Below, one piece after another: positions 1 through 9,343 of a stretch of 14,094 nt of DNA; the first letter of the stretch is position 1; each line of letters opens with the position of its first letter. The DNA is taken from the NCBI GenBank assembly GCA_937925755.1, contig CALAMX010000094.1, positions 1 through 14,094 on the forward strand, in the 5' to 3' direction. A program made the translations under genes and the position numbers. Source of the DNA: an uncultured Burkholderiales bacterium (GTDB lineage Bacteria; Pseudomonadota; Gammaproteobacteria; Burkholderiales; Thiobacillaceae). The notes below the pieces were generated by a model. It saw only the letters and a program-made list of their open reading frames with translations. It was not told the DNA's origin and searched no databases.

Positions 1-1829
1 TGCTGGTAGGACAGCTTGTAGTACTTGAGATCACCCACGGGAGTGCCGACCTCGCCGTAAACGCGCTGTAACGTCCCCTTGGTCGGGAACAGGATGCTGT
101 CCCGGCTGTCGCGCGCCCAGCCGACGTCCAGTCGCAAGGAGTCGGTCGTCACTCCATTGACCGTACCGCCGAACCGACTGGCGAAGTCCTTGTACTGCTG
201 TGGGCTTTCGGGTTTGAGTGTCAGCTCGTAGCGCTCCAGGGCCGCACCCAGCTGCAGCGTATCGTATTCGGTCAGCGGCAGGCCCAGGCGCAGACCGGCG
301 CCGAGGGTGGAGGTGCTATAAGTCGACACGGCTCTCAGGCGGTCAGTGTCGACGTCGCGCCGGTAGAGATCGTAACCCAGGCTGACCCCATCGGGGGTGT
401 AGTAGGGGTTGGTGAAGGACAGAGAATAGACGGTGTTGACGCTGCCGCTGTTGATCTGCACGGCGAGGCGATTGCCCGTGCCGAACAGGTTGTTCTGCGA
501 AACGGAACCCGACAGCACCAGACCTTCCGCGCTGGAGAAACCGGCTCCCAGCATGAGGTTGCCGGTGGGTCGTTCGGTCACCGAGAGATTGAGGTCGACC
601 TGATCGGTCGCCTCGGGCACGATCGGCGTCTCTAGGTTGATCTCGCTGAAATAACCCAGGCGCTCCACCCGTTCCTTCGATCGCTTGATCTTGTCGGCGG
701 CGTAGAGCCCGCCCTCGAGCTGGCGCATCTCACGGCGGATCACTTCGTCGCGCGTGCGGGTGTTGCCACTGATGTTGATGCGACGTACATAGACCTTGCG
801 CCCTGGGTCCATCAGCAGGGTAAGCCCCACCTCCCGCTTGTCTTTGTCGAGCTCGGGAACGGCGTTGACGTTGGCGAAGGCAAAGCCGTCGTTGCCCAGC
901 CGGTCGCCGATGCGATTGATGGACTCGTTGAGCTGTTCACGCGAGAAGAAGTCGCTCGCCTTGAGGCTCATCATCTTGGCGAGCTCGGGCTCCGGGATCA
1001 CCAGGTTGCCGGCGAATTTGACCTCAGAGACCTTGTAGCGCTCGCCCTCGTTGATGTTGATCGTGATATAGATGTCGCGCTTGTCGGGAGTGATCGCGAC
1101 CTGAGTGGACTCGATGGTGAATTCGAGGAATCCCCGGTTGAGATAGTGCGAGCGCAGGGTCTCCAGGTCTGCTGCAAGCTTTTGCCGCGAATATTGATCG
1201 TTCTTGGTGAACCAGGTCAGCCAGCCCGGTGTCGTCAGGGTGAACAGCTTGAGCAGCTCTTTCTCGCTGAAGGCCTTGGCGCCGACGATGTTGATGCCGC
1301 GGATCTTCGCCACTTCCCCCTCGTTGACCTCGAAGGTGATGGCAGTACGGTTGCGCTCGAGGGGCGACAGGCGGGCCTTTACTTGGGCGGCGTACATGCC
1401 ACGATTGAAGTACTGCCGTTTCAATTCCTGTTCGGCGCGGTCGAGTAGCGACTGATCCAGGATGCGCCCCTCGGCCAGACCCAGGTCCTTGAGGCTTTTG
1501 AGGATGTCGTCCTTGGCGAACTCTTTCATCCCCGTGAACGTGATCTGGGCGATGGCGGGACGCTCCTCGACGAAGACGATCAGCACGTCGTCTTGTACCT
1601 CCAGCCGCACGTCCTTGAAGAAACCCGTGGCATACAGGGCACGAATCGCCGCTGCCGCGCGCTCTGGATCGAGTGTGTCCCCGACCTTGACGGGCAGATA
1701 GCTGAAAACGGTGCCTGCCTCGGTGCGCTGGATGCCCTCGACGCGGATGTCCTTGACCTGAAAAGGCTCAAAGGCGTGGGCAGAGGTGCAGAGAAAGGCT
1801 ATGACGAGCGGGAGCGTCCTTGTTTTCAT
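1..1829 (-). CDS. bamA: BamA, outer-membrane protein assembly factor (partial, 3' end off window)
   Basis: BamA is the central Omp85-family subunit of the BAM complex, which folds and inserts beta-barrel proteins into the outer membrane. The reading frame is open from an ATG at 1827-1829 to the left edge, about 609 codons; the family is usually 750-810 residues, so the end of the barrel is missing. The protein begins with a signal peptide (MKTRTLPLVIAFLCTSAHA), then FEPFQVKDIRVEGIQRTEAG, the typical start of POTRA 1. Five POTRA domains follow to about residue 420, then the barrel begins (TGNLMLGAGFSSAEGLVLSG). It lies 4 bp downstream of rseP and is very likely co-transcribed and translationally coupled; I see no clear Shine-Dalgarno of its own. 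No frameshift is visible. Identity is nearly certain from sequence and context. Confidence 0.96.
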   Translation of the reverse strand, partial: MKTRTLPLVIAFLCTSAHAFEPFQVKDIRVEGIQRTEAGTVFSYLPVKVGDTLDPERAAAAIRALYATGFFKDVRLEVQDDVLIVFVEERPAIAQITFTGMKEFAKDDILKSLKDLGLAEGRILDQSLLDRAEQELKRQYFNRGMYAAQVKARLSPLERNRTAITFEVNEGEVAKIRGINIVGAKAFSEKELLKLFTLTTPGWLTWFTKNDQYSRQKLAADLETLRSHYLNRGFLEFTIESTQVAITPDKRDIYITININEGERYKVSEVKFAGNLVIPEPELAKMMSLKASDFFSREQLNESINRIGDRLGNDGFAFANVNAVPELDKDKREVGLTLLMDPGRKVYVRRINISGNTRTRDEVIRREMRQLEGGLYAADKIKRSKERVERLGYFSEINLETPIVPEATDQVDLNLSVTERPTGNLMLGAGFSSAEGLVLSGSVSQNNLFGTGNRLAVQINSGSVNTVYSLSFTNPYYTPDGVSLGYDLYRRDVDTDRLRAVSTYSTSTLGAGLRLGLPLTEYDTLQLGAALERYELTLKPESPQQYKDFASRFGGTVNGVTTDSLRLDVGWARDSRDSILFPTKGTLQRVYGEVGTPVGDLKYYKLSYQ

Positions 1830-1833
1830 CGGA

Positions 1834-3186
1834 TCAACGGGAGAGGAGCCTGATCAGGTCGTTGTAGAGCGCGAAAAACATCAGGAAGCCAACTAGGACG
1901 ATGCCCACACGTTGTCCGATCGCCTGGATGCGCTCGGAGACCGGCCGGCCGGTGGCGATCTCAGCGAAATAATACAGTAAATGCCCTCCATCCAGGATGG
2001 GCACCGGCAACAGGTTGAGCACGCCCAGGCTGATGCTGATCAGGGCCAAGAAACTGAGGAAGGGCACTAGGCCGGCACTGGCCGACTGCCCAGCGTAGTC
2101 GGCGATGGTGATGGGGCCGGAGAGGTTCTGTAGCGACACTTGGCCGATGACCATGCGCCCTAGCATCTCCAGGCTGAAGACCGCGAGTTCCCAGGTCTTC
2201 TCGAGCGCGCGCCACAAGGCGGGTAGCAGTTCATAGCGCACCTCGGTCTGCAAGGCCTCGAATAATTCCGGAGCGATTTGGGGGCCGGCGCCGATGCGGC
2301 CGATGCTCTGCCCGCCCTGGTTCACGCGTTCTGGGGTCAGTGTGATCTTCAAGGTCTGTTCTGCACGGGTGACTTCCAGTTCGGTGACGATCCCCGGCCG
2401 CGCGCGGATCGTCTCCACCACCTGGTCCCAGCGGGTGGTCGGGTGGCCGTCGACCGCGACGATCCGATCCCCGATCTTGAGCCCAGCGCGCTCTGCCACC
2501 CCCCCCGGCTGCAGTTGACCGATGATGGGGGGCACGGGGGGTGTGTAGCGCTGCAGCCCGAGCTGCCTGAATGGATCGGTCTCGAAGGCGGCACGATCGA
2601 CTGTGCCTAGATCGAGACGGCGGTAAGCGAGGTGTCCATGGGCATCGCGGGTTTCCAGTTCGATTTGCGCAGAAGTCAGGCCATGGCGCAGGATTTGTAG
2701 GTGGAAATCCTGCCAGCTCTCCACTGGCACCCCATTGATGCGTGTGACCAGCTCCCCATCGCGGACGCCGGCGAGCGCCGCCGGTGAGCCGGCCAAGGGT
2801 TCGCCCAGGAGGGGTTTCAAGGCTGGCACCCCCGTGGCGTAAAGGCCCCAGTAGAGCAGTACGGCCAGGAGCAGATTGGCGGCTGGCCCGGCAGCGACGA
2901 TGGCGATACGACACCACACGCTCTGCCGGTTGAAGGCATGAGGTCGATCTTGCGGTGCCACCTCGCCCTCGCGTTCGTCCAGCATCTTCACATAGCCGCC
3001 CAGAGGGAAGGCGGACAGGGACCACTCGGTGCCACTCGCGTCGCGATGGCTCAGCAAAACGCGGCCAAAACCGACCGAAAAACGCAATACCTTCACCCCA
3101 CACAAGCGGGCCACGGCGTAATGGCCGTACTCATGCACGACGATGAGCAAGGCCAGGGTGAAGACGAAGGCCAGCAGGGTGGTCAT
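1834..3186 (-). CDS. rseP: RseP, site-2 intramembrane zinc metalloprotease
   Basis: RseP is an inner-membrane S2P-family protease that cuts the anti-sigma factor RseA after DegS, releasing sigma-E in the envelope-stress response, and clears remnant signal peptides. The 450-residue length is normal. The zinc site HEYGH is at residues 18-22 in the first membrane segment, and the third ligand is the Asp (about 399) of NLLPVPILDGGH near the C-terminus. Two periplasmic PDZ domains lie at about 115-195 and 215-290 (PIIGQLQPGGVAERAGLKIG). The last membrane segment is near 425-445. The ATG overlaps the dxr stop as ATGA, which fixes the start and implies translational coupling. Its place just before bamA matches the conserved gammaproteobacterial order. 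All catalytic residues are present. Confidence 0.97.
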   Translation of the reverse strand: MTTLLAFVFTLALLIVVHEYGHYAVARLCGVKVLRFSVGFGRVLLSHRDASGTEWSLSAFPLGGYVKMLDEREGEVAPQDRPHAFNRQSVWCRIAIVAAGPAANLLLAVLLYWGLYATGVPALKPLLGEPLAGSPAALAGVRDGELVTRINGVPVESWQDFHLQILRHGLTSAQIELETRDAHGHLAYRRLDLGTVDRAAFETDPFRQLGLQRYTPPVPPIIGQLQPGGVAERAGLKIGDRIVAVDGHPTTRWDQVVETIRARPGIVTELEVTRAEQTLKITLTPERVNQGGQSIGRIGAGPQIAPELFEALQTEVRYELLPALWRALEKTWELAVFSLEMLGRMVIGQVSLQNLSGPITIADYAGQSASAGLVPFLSFLALISISLGVLNLLPVPILDGGHLLYYFAEIATGRPVSERIQAIGQRVGIVLVGFLMFFALYNDLIRLLSR

Positions 3187-4361
3187 GCGTACTGGGCGAT
3201 CAGGGCCTCGGCGAGGGCCCGGGATTCCTGATCGAGGGCCACGAGCGCGTCGAGTTCCTCGGCCGTGCGATCACCGAGGCGAACCAGACAACGCTCCAAG
3301 GTTTGGGCGATGGCCGGGTAGGGGATGCGGCGTTCGAGGAAGGCCTGTACCGCCACCTCATTCGCGGCGTTGAGCACGGTGGGCGCGCCGCCGCCGATCT
3401 CGAGGGCCCGGTAGGCCAAGGCGAGACAGGGGAAGCGGCGGGTGTCCGGTGTCTCGAAACTGAGCTGCCTCATGCGCGGCAGGTCGAGCCATGGCACGCC
3501 CGCCTCGATGCGATCGGGATAGGCTAGCGCGTGCGCGATGGGGGTGCGCATGTCTGGATTGGACAATTGGGCGAGGACTGAGCCGTCCAGATACTCGACC
3601 ATGGAGTGCACGATGCTCTCGGGGTGGATGACGACCTCGATTTGGTCCGCGCGAGCGTTGAACAGCCAGTGCGCCTCGATCACCTCCAACCCCTTGTTCA
3701 TCATGGTGGCCGAGTCGACCGAGATCTTGCGGCCCATGACCCAGTTGGGGTGCGCCACCGCCTCCTCGGGCGTAACCGCCGCCAGGGTCTCTAGCGGGCG
3801 GGTGCGAAAGGGTCCACCGGAGGCGGTGAGCAAGATGCGCCGCACGCCGTGCGTAGCGAGATCGCCGCTAAAAGGTTCGGGCAGGCACTGGAAGACGGCG
3901 TTGTGCTCGCTGTCGATCGGCAATAGCGTCGCCCCCCCGCGCCGCACCGTCTGCATGAAGAAGCGGCCGGCCATGACCAGGGTCTCCTTGTTGGCCAACA
4001 GAATGCGTTTTCCAGCACGCGCCGCGGCCAGGGCGGGACGCAACCCGGCCGCACCGACGATCGCCGCCATCACTGTGTCGACCTCGGGCAGGCTGGCCAC
4101 CTCCTCCAAAGCCCGCTCGCCGCAGAGGACCTCGGTCTCGGTGTCGGCCAGCAATTGACGCAGCTCACGGGCTCGGGCCGGGTCGGTGACGACTGCGTAG
4201 CGTGGTTTGAACTGCCGACACTGGGTGGCTAGGCGCTCGACCTGATTCTGCCCGGTCAGGGCGACGACGCGAAAGCGGTCAGGATACATCGCCACCACGT
4301 CGAGCGTGTTGATGCCGATGGTGCCGGTGGCGCCGAGTATGGTCAGCTTGCGTCGGATCAT
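3183..4361 (-). CDS. dxr: 1-deoxy-D-xylulose 5-phosphate reductoisomerase
   Basis: DXR (IspC) converts DXP to MEP with NADPH, the first committed step of the MEP isoprenoid pathway, in the cytosol. Seen in the sequence: the N-terminal nucleotide-binding motif LTILGATGTIG, NKETLVMAG, the metal/substrate motif PIDSEHNAVFQC, LTASGGPF, and the long signature HPNWVMGRKISVDSATMMN followed by KGLEVIEAHWLF. I chose the ATG at 4359-4361 (MIRRKLTILGA, 392 residues) because it puts the Rossmann motif at the usual distance. A TTG at 4377-4379 would add six residues (MSPQTT) and cannot be excluded; neither has a strong Shine-Dalgarno. The stop overlaps the rseP start. The 102 bp between cdsA and dxr contain a TATGAT hexamer (minus strand, 4413-4418) but no convincing -35. 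The product feeds the undecaprenyl pathway represented by uppS two genes upstream. Confidence 0.96.
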   Translation of the reverse strand: MIRRKLTILGATGTIGINTLDVVAMYPDRFRVVALTGQNQVERLATQCRQFKPRYAVVTDPARARELRQLLADTETEVLCGERALEEVASLPEVDTVMAAIVGAAGLRPALAAARAGKRILLANKETLVMAGRFFMQTVRRGGATLLPIDSEHNAVFQCLPEPFSGDLATHGVRRILLTASGGPFRTRPLETLAAVTPEEAVAHPNWVMGRKISVDSATMMNKGLEVIEAHWLFNARADQIEVVIHPESIVHSMVEYLDGSVLAQLSNPDMRTPIAHALAYPDRIEAGVPWLDLPRMRQLSFETPDTRRFPCLALAYRALEIGGGAPTVLNAANEVAVQAFLERRIPYPAIAQTLERCLVRLGDRTAEELDALVALDQESRALAEALIAQYA

Positions 4362-5253
4362 CGTGGTCTGGGGTGACAAGGCCAGGACATCGGTACGGAT
4401 GGGTCCGGTGGAATCATACAGTGGGTCTTACGCTCGACGGTGTCATTACAGTTCAGTTCGGTATCAGCCGAACCACATCCAGTAGAGCGCCGCAGCGGGA
4501 AGCACGGCCAGCAAGCTGTCGATGCGGTCAAGGACCCCGCCATGACCGGGTAACAGCCGACCGCTATCCTTCACGCCAGCCTCACGCTTCATCCAGCTCT
4601 CAAACAGGTCACCGGCCACCGACAAAACGAAGAACCCCCAGATGATGGCCAGCGTCTCGACCAGACCAGCGCTAGGTAGCCCCTGCACGCGATGAATGAA
4701 CAGGGCGTACAAGCCCACCCCTAACCAGGCACCGATGAACCCCTCCCAGGTCTTGCCTGGACTGATGCGCGGGGCGAGCTTGTGGCGGCCGAAGCGGCGG
4801 CCAGCGAAAAAGGCGATACTGTCGGCGATGACCACGACCCCGATCACTGTAAGCAGGGTCGTCGCCCCAAGCGCCCGTAGCTGGATCATGGCCAGGGGTG
4901 CGGGAATGAGCAACAGCCACCCAAGGGCGGCCCTTGCCAAGGTGGCACGCAGGTGCCAGTGGCCCGCCAACCATAGCGGCGCCACGAGCAGCCAGAAGGA
5001 TAAGGCTGGCACATAGATCCATGGGCTGTCCTGCCAGCCGAATGCAACGGCTAAGGCGATCAGAAGGGCAGTGACCCCCGTATAGAGCTGGCGGGACGAG
5101 TGCTTAAGGCGCATCAACCCGGCCCATTCCCACGCACCCGCCGTGGCGATCGCCAGCACGAGCAGAGACCAGACAGGGCCGGGGGCGAGGGTCAGCGCGA
5201 GGAGCAGGCCGGCGATGAGGACCGCCCCGGTGATGAGCCGCCGGCGCAGCCCT

Positions 5254-6012
<759 letters not shown>

Positions 6013-6030
6013 GCGAGGGGTACGAAGGGG

Positions 6031-6588
6031 TCAGACCGACATTAGGTCTTTTTCCTTCTCCGCCAGCAGCTTGTCGATCTCGGCGATGTGTCGGTCGGTC
6101 ATCTTCTGAATCTCGTCTTGGGCGCGTCGTTCCTCATCCTCGCCGATTTCGTGATTCTTGAGCAATTCCTTCAGGTGGGCGATGGCGTCACGACGGATGT
6201 TGCGGACAGCAACCTTGGCACTCTCGGCCTCACCGCGCACCACCTTGACCAGTTCGCGGCGCCGCTCCTCGGTCATCGCTGGGATGGGGACACGCACCAG
6301 CTCACCGACCGTAGCAGGATTGAGCCCCAGGTCAGAGTCGCGGATTGCCTTTTCGATGACCGGTGCCATCTTCTTCTCCCAGGGCGTCACCCCGAGGGTG
6401 TGAGGATCGAGCACCGAGACATTGGCGACCTGGCTTATCGGCATCAGACTGCCGTAATACTCGACTTTGACGTGATCGAGGATGCCGGCATGGGCCCGGC
6501 CCGTGCGCACCTTGGAAAACTCCACCTTCAGCGCCTCGATCGATTTCTTCATCTTTTCTTCGGCTGAATGCTTGATGTCGTTGATCAT
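6031..6588 (-). CDS. frr: ribosome recycling factor
   Basis: RRF splits post-termination ribosomes together with EF-G. The 185 residues are the exact usual length, colinear with known RRFs: MINDIKHSAEEKMKKSIEAL at the start, KVRTGRAHAGILDHVKVEYY, then PISQVANVSVLDPHTLGVTP, and a C-terminal helical stretch ending KLLAEKEKDLMSV. It folds as a three-helix bundle plus a beta/alpha/beta domain. A GGGGGT Shine-Dalgarno sits about 6 bp before the ATG at 6586-6588. It is separated from pyrH by 262 bp, much more than the other operon spacings. The ATG also overlaps, as ATGA, the stop of a small ORF in that gap (see the gap entry). Nothing in the protein is abnormal. Confidence 0.97.
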   Translation of the reverse strand: MINDIKHSAEEKMKKSIEALKVEFSKVRTGRAHAGILDHVKVEYYGSLMPISQVANVSVLDPHTLGVTPWEKKMAPVIEKAIRDSDLGLNPATVGELVRVPIPAMTEERRRELVKVVRGEAESAKVAVRNIRRDAIAHLKELLKNHEIGEDEERRAQDEIQKMTDRHIAEIDKLLAEKEKDLMSV

Positions 6589-6850
6589 GGCCTACCCCCA
6601 TAGACATGGATTTGCGTACGCTCAAACCGCAGTGCGCCTATATCCTGTGCGGCGAGACGGTTAGGGAAGCTCTGCATAACTGGCTGCGCGGGTGCTCGGC
6701 TTCGACGCGCGGCGCTCAAGCCCGCTCGCTGGGCCGAAAGGGCTTTCTGAGCAGATGCCAGCCACAGTCGTCGCATACCGGGGCTCGTTGTCGCCCGGGG
6801 ACTGTCCTGTTCGGTCACCAGTCATACCAGTCATGCGTCTTCTCGACCAT
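6589..6850 (-). other. pyrH-frr intergenic region with two small linked ORFs
   Basis: These 262 bp hold no recognised gene. On the minus strand an 11-codon ORF (MVEKTHDWYDW, 6815-6850) starts immediately after the pyrH stop (TAAATG). Its TGA overlaps a GTG (GTGA) that opens a 77-codon ORF (6585-6818), whose TGA overlaps the frr start (ATGA). The 77-residue product is Ala/Arg-rich and basic (MTEQDSPRATTSPGMRRLWL at the start, IHVYGGRP at the end) and matches no family I know. Neither small ORF has a clear Shine-Dalgarno, and long open frames are common by chance at this GC content. The region may simply be a leader or promoter region for frr. Confidence 0.3.
6817..6834. repeat. two tandem copies of a 9-bp unit
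   Basis: The nonamer ACCAGTCAT occurs twice with no spacer (plus strand), just downstream of pyrH. Read on the minus strand, it gives the repeated ATGACTGGT inside the 11-codon ORF, hence its (H)DW-YDW tail. It may be a replication slippage duplication or a protein-binding site; the sequence does not decide. Confidence 0.75.
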
Positions 6851-7567
6851 TTAGGGAAACACGCGGGTACCCTCGGGTTCACCCGTGACGACGCGTTTGA
6901 GTGCACCCGGTTTGAAGATGGAAAACACCTGCAACGGCAGTTTCTGCTCGCGGCACAGGGCGAAGGCGGCGGTGTCCAGCACTCCCAGATTGCGGGCGAT
7001 CGCCTCGTCGAAGCTGAGCTCCGTGTAGCGCGTGGCGCTGGGGTCCTTCTTCGGGTCGGCTGTATAGACACCGTCCACCTTGGTCGCCTTGAGCATCAAT
7101 TCCGCGCCGATCTCAGCCGCGCGCAAGGCTGCGGCCGTGTCGGTGGTGAAGAACGGGTTGCCCGTGCCGCCGCCAAAGATCACCACACGCCCGGCCTCCA
7201 AGTGCCGGATGGCGGCATCCCGCTCGAAGGCCTCGCCGACGTGGGCGATGGTCACAGCAGTCTGCACGTGGGCGGGGATGCCAGCCATCATCAGGGCATC
7301 CTTCAGTGCCAGCGCGTTCATCACCGTGGCCAGCATGCCCATGGCATCGGCCGTGGCACGCTCCATGCCTGCCAGCGCACCGGTGGCGCCACGAAACAGA
7401 TTGCCACCGCCTACGACGATGCCAATCTGCACTCCCAGGCCGGCGACCTCGTCGATCTGCTGCACGATGCCGTGCAGGGTCTCGGCGTGATAACCGAAGG
7501 CGTCAGGCCCCATCAAGGCTTCGCCGGAGAGCTTGAGCAGGATGCGGTTGTACAGCGGTGCGGACAT
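6851..7567 (-). CDS. pyrH: UMP kinase
   Basis: PyrH phosphorylates UMP to UDP with ATP and belongs to the amino-acid-kinase fold, unrelated to eukaryotic UMP/CMP kinases; it is a cytosolic hexamer, activated by GTP and inhibited by UTP in this group. The 238 residues are full length. Visible motifs are NRILLKLSGEAL (ATP site), GIVVGGGNLFRG, GRVVIFGGGTGNPFFTTDTA and KVDGVYTADPKKDPSATRY. The ATG at 7565-7567 is 11 bp after the tsf stop, with only a weak Shine-Dalgarno, so coupling to tsf is likely. Its place after tsf and before frr is the common proteobacterial order. A 347-codon open frame on the opposite strand across this gene is a composition artefact. Confidence 0.97.
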   Translation of the reverse strand: MSAPLYNRILLKLSGEALMGPDAFGYHAETLHGIVQQIDEVAGLGVQIGIVVGGGNLFRGATGALAGMERATADAMGMLATVMNALALKDALMMAGIPAHVQTAVTIAHVGEAFERDAAIRHLEAGRVVIFGGGTGNPFFTTDTAAALRAAEIGAELMLKATKVDGVYTADPKKDPSATRYTELSFDEAIARNLGVLDTAAFALCREQKLPLQVFSIFKPGALKRVVTGEPEGTRVFP

Positions 7568-7578
7568 GGCAGCGGCGC

Positions 7579-8454
7579 TCAGACCTTGGCGGCGGCTGCC
7601 ACTTCGGCAGCGAAGTCGCTCGTCTTCTTCTCGATGCCTTCGCCGACCACATACAGGGTGAAGCCGTGCACTTGCGCTCCCTTGGACTTGAGCAAGTCGC
7701 CCACCGTGATCTTGTCATCTTTGACGAAGGGCTGAGACAGCAGTGTGACCTCCTTGAGGAACTTTTGCACGGTGCCCTCCACCATCTTTTCGATGATGTT
7801 GGCCGGTTTGCCCGACTCGGCGGCCTTCTGCGCCGCGATGCGACGCTCGGCCTCGATGAGCGCCTGCGGGACGCCTGCGGCATCGAGCGCCTTGGGCTTG
7901 GCCGCGGCGATATGCATGGCGATGTCCTTGGCGAGCGCCTCGTCACCCGTGACGTCGACCAGCACGCCGATCTTGGCGCCGCCGTGCACGTAGCTGGTGA
8001 GCTTACCCTGGGCCTCGACACGGACGAAGCGGCGGATGGACATGTTTTCACCAATCTTTCCGACCAGCTCGGTGCGCACCTCCTCGACGGTCTTGTCACC
8101 GATCTTCATGGCCGAGAGAGCAGTGACATCGGCCGGGTTGCGCTCGACAACCATTTGCGCCAAGTTTCTCACCAGCGACTGGAACTCGTCGTTCTTGGCG
8201 ACGAAGTCGGTCTCACAGTTGACCTCGATGATGGCGCCGGTCTTGCCGTCCGGCGTGATATGCACGCCGACCAAGCCCTCAGCGGCGATGCGGCTAGCAC
8301 TCTTGGCCGCCTTGGCACCGAACTTCACACGTAGGATCTCCTCCGCCTTCTGCATGTCGCCGCCGGCCTCGTTCAAGGCCTTCTTGCAGTCCATCATTGG
8401 CGCGTCGGTGCGCTCGCGCAGTTCCTTGACCATGGACGCTGTGATTTCAGCCAT
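7579..8454 (-). CDS. tsf: translation elongation factor Ts
   Basis: EF-Ts is the nucleotide exchange factor that regenerates EF-Tu-GTP. The 291-residue product starts MAEITASMVKELRERTDAPM with the UBA-like N-terminal domain (MDCKKALNEAGGDMQKAEEI), followed by the diagnostic EF-Tu-contacting motif CETDFVAKNDEFQSL (TDFVAKN), and has the usual dimerisation region (ADLLxSKGAQVHGF-type C-terminus). I use the ATG at 8452-8454 rather than the in-frame ATG 39 nt upstream, because AGGAG lies 7-8 nt before it and the protein then begins at the conserved MAEITA. It is separated from rpsB by 124 bp containing terminator-like hairpins, which could set the EF-Ts to S2 ratio. Confidence 0.97.
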   Translation of the reverse strand: MAEITASMVKELRERTDAPMMDCKKALNEAGGDMQKAEEILRVKFGAKAAKSASRIAAEGLVGVHITPDGKTGAIIEVNCETDFVAKNDEFQSLVRNLAQMVVERNPADVTALSAMKIGDKTVEEVRTELVGKIGENMSIRRFVRVEAQGKLTSYVHGGAKIGVLVDVTGDEALAKDIAMHIAAAKPKALDAAGVPQALIEAERRIAAQKAAESGKPANIIEKMVEGTVQKFLKEVTLLSQPFVKDDKITVGDLLKSKGAQVHGFTLYVVGEGIEKKTSDFAAEVAAAAKV

Positions 8455-8515
8455 GTTGTTTCTCCTGTTGCATGCGGCCGCCGCCGTGTGCACAGCGTTT
8501 CGGCCCGAAAGTCGT

Positions 8516-8572
8516 AAAAACGCCCCAGATCGGGGCGTCGCGGAAAAAAACGATGCGGACTAAACCCGTCCG
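8516..8572 (-). terminator. tandem terminator-like hairpins between rpsB and tsf
   Basis: Read on the minus strand just after the rpsB stop, a 5-bp stem CGGAC/GTCCG (8568-8572 with 8556-8560, 7-nt loop) is followed after 5 nt by seven T's (8550-8544). Then comes a perfect 7-bp stem ACGCCCC/GGGGCGT (8538-8532 with 8526-8520, loop GATCT) followed directly by TTTT. The second is a textbook intrinsic terminator; the first has a long stem-to-U gap and is weaker. Because tsf continues without another obvious promoter, these most likely act as partial terminators (attenuators). Confidence 0.8.
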
Positions 8573-8578
8573 ATTCGT

Positions 8579-9343
8579 TTACTCGCCTTCATCCACCGCC
8601 GCGGTTTCTTCCACCTCGACGTACTCGTCGCCTTCCTGGCCCGCGCTGACCATCTCCTCGATGACCTGAGCCTTGCCCTCCAGGATGGCATCGGCCAGAC
8701 CGCGCGCATACAGGCGGATGGCACGGCTGGAATCATCGTTGCCGGGAATGACATAGTCGACCCCCTCGGGGGTGTTGTTGGTGTCGACGATGCCGATGAC
8801 CGGTATGCCAAGTTTGTTGGCCTCGGTGACCGCGATCTTCTGATAGCCCACATCCACGATGAACAGGGCATCGGGTAGGCTGGCCATCTCCTGGATACCG
8901 CCTAGGCTGCGCACCAGATTGTCGTATCGGCGCTGCAGCCTCAAGATTTCCTTCTTGGACAGACTCTCGCGTGCCCCTTCCGCCAGTTGGGCCTCCATGT
9001 CCTTCATGCGTTTGACGGACTGTCTGACCGTCTTGAAGTTGGTCAACATACCCCCCAGCCAGCGATGCGACACATAGGGCATGCCGCAGCGTGTGGCCTC
9101 CTCGGCGATGATCTCACGTGCTTGACGCTTGGTTCCGACGAAGAGGATGGTCCCCTTGTTGGCCGCCAACTGTCGGGCGAAGCGCAGGGCCGCCTCGAAC
9201 AACGGCAGCGTCTTTTCCAGATTGATGATATGGATCTTGTTACGCTGACCGAAGATGTATGGGGCCATCTTCGGGTTCCAGTAACGGGTCTGGTGGCCGA
9301 AATGCACGCCGGCCTCCAGCATCTGGCGCATGGTGATGCTCAT
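8579..9343 (-). CDS. rpsB: 30S ribosomal protein S2
   Basis: S2 is a late-binding 30S protein at the head-body junction, next to S1. The 254-residue protein is colinear with the family: MSITMRQMLEAGVHFGHQTR, then YWNPKMAPYIFGQRNKIHII, FVGTKRQAREIIAEEA, RWLGGMLTNFKTVRQSVKR, the coiled-coil insertion (KKEILRLQRRYDNL), DALFIVDVGYQKIAVTEANK and NNTPEGVDYVIPGNDDSSRA, with an acidic tail (EYVEVEETAAVDEGE). A Shine-Dalgarno GGAG lies 8 nt before the ATG at 9341-9343, immediately 3' of a leader hairpin. It is the first gene of the nine-gene minus-strand operon and probably autoregulates it through that leader. Confidence 0.98.
   Translation of the reverse strand: MSITMRQMLEAGVHFGHQTRYWNPKMAPYIFGQRNKIHIINLEKTLPLFEAALRFARQLAANKGTILFVGTKRQAREIIAEEATRCGMPYVSHRWLGGMLTNFKTVRQSVKRMKDMEAQLAEGARESLSKKEILRLQRRYDNLVRSLGGIQEMASLPDALFIVDVGYQKIAVTEANKLGIPVIGIVDTNNTPEGVDYVIPGNDDSSRAIRLYARGLADAILEGKAQVIEEMVSAGQEGDEYVEVEETAAVDEGE

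Noticed and set aside
2231..3103. 290-codon minus-strand ORF within rseP
   Set aside because: It is an alternative frame of rseP; the rseP frame has all catalytic motifs and this one has none.
4413..4418. Internal dxr promoter (TATGAT)
   Set aside because: There is no acceptable -35 at 16-18 nt; kept only as a remark in the dxr entry.
6692..7735. 347-codon open frame on the plus strand
   Set aside because: It is antisense to pyrH and the tsf 3' end and has no recognisable motifs; antiparallel open frames are expected in GC-rich genes.
7558..8334. 258-codon plus-strand ORF over tsf
   Set aside because: It is antisense to tsf with a composition typical of a mirrored frame (many Leu, Asp, His), and lacks a ribosome-binding site.
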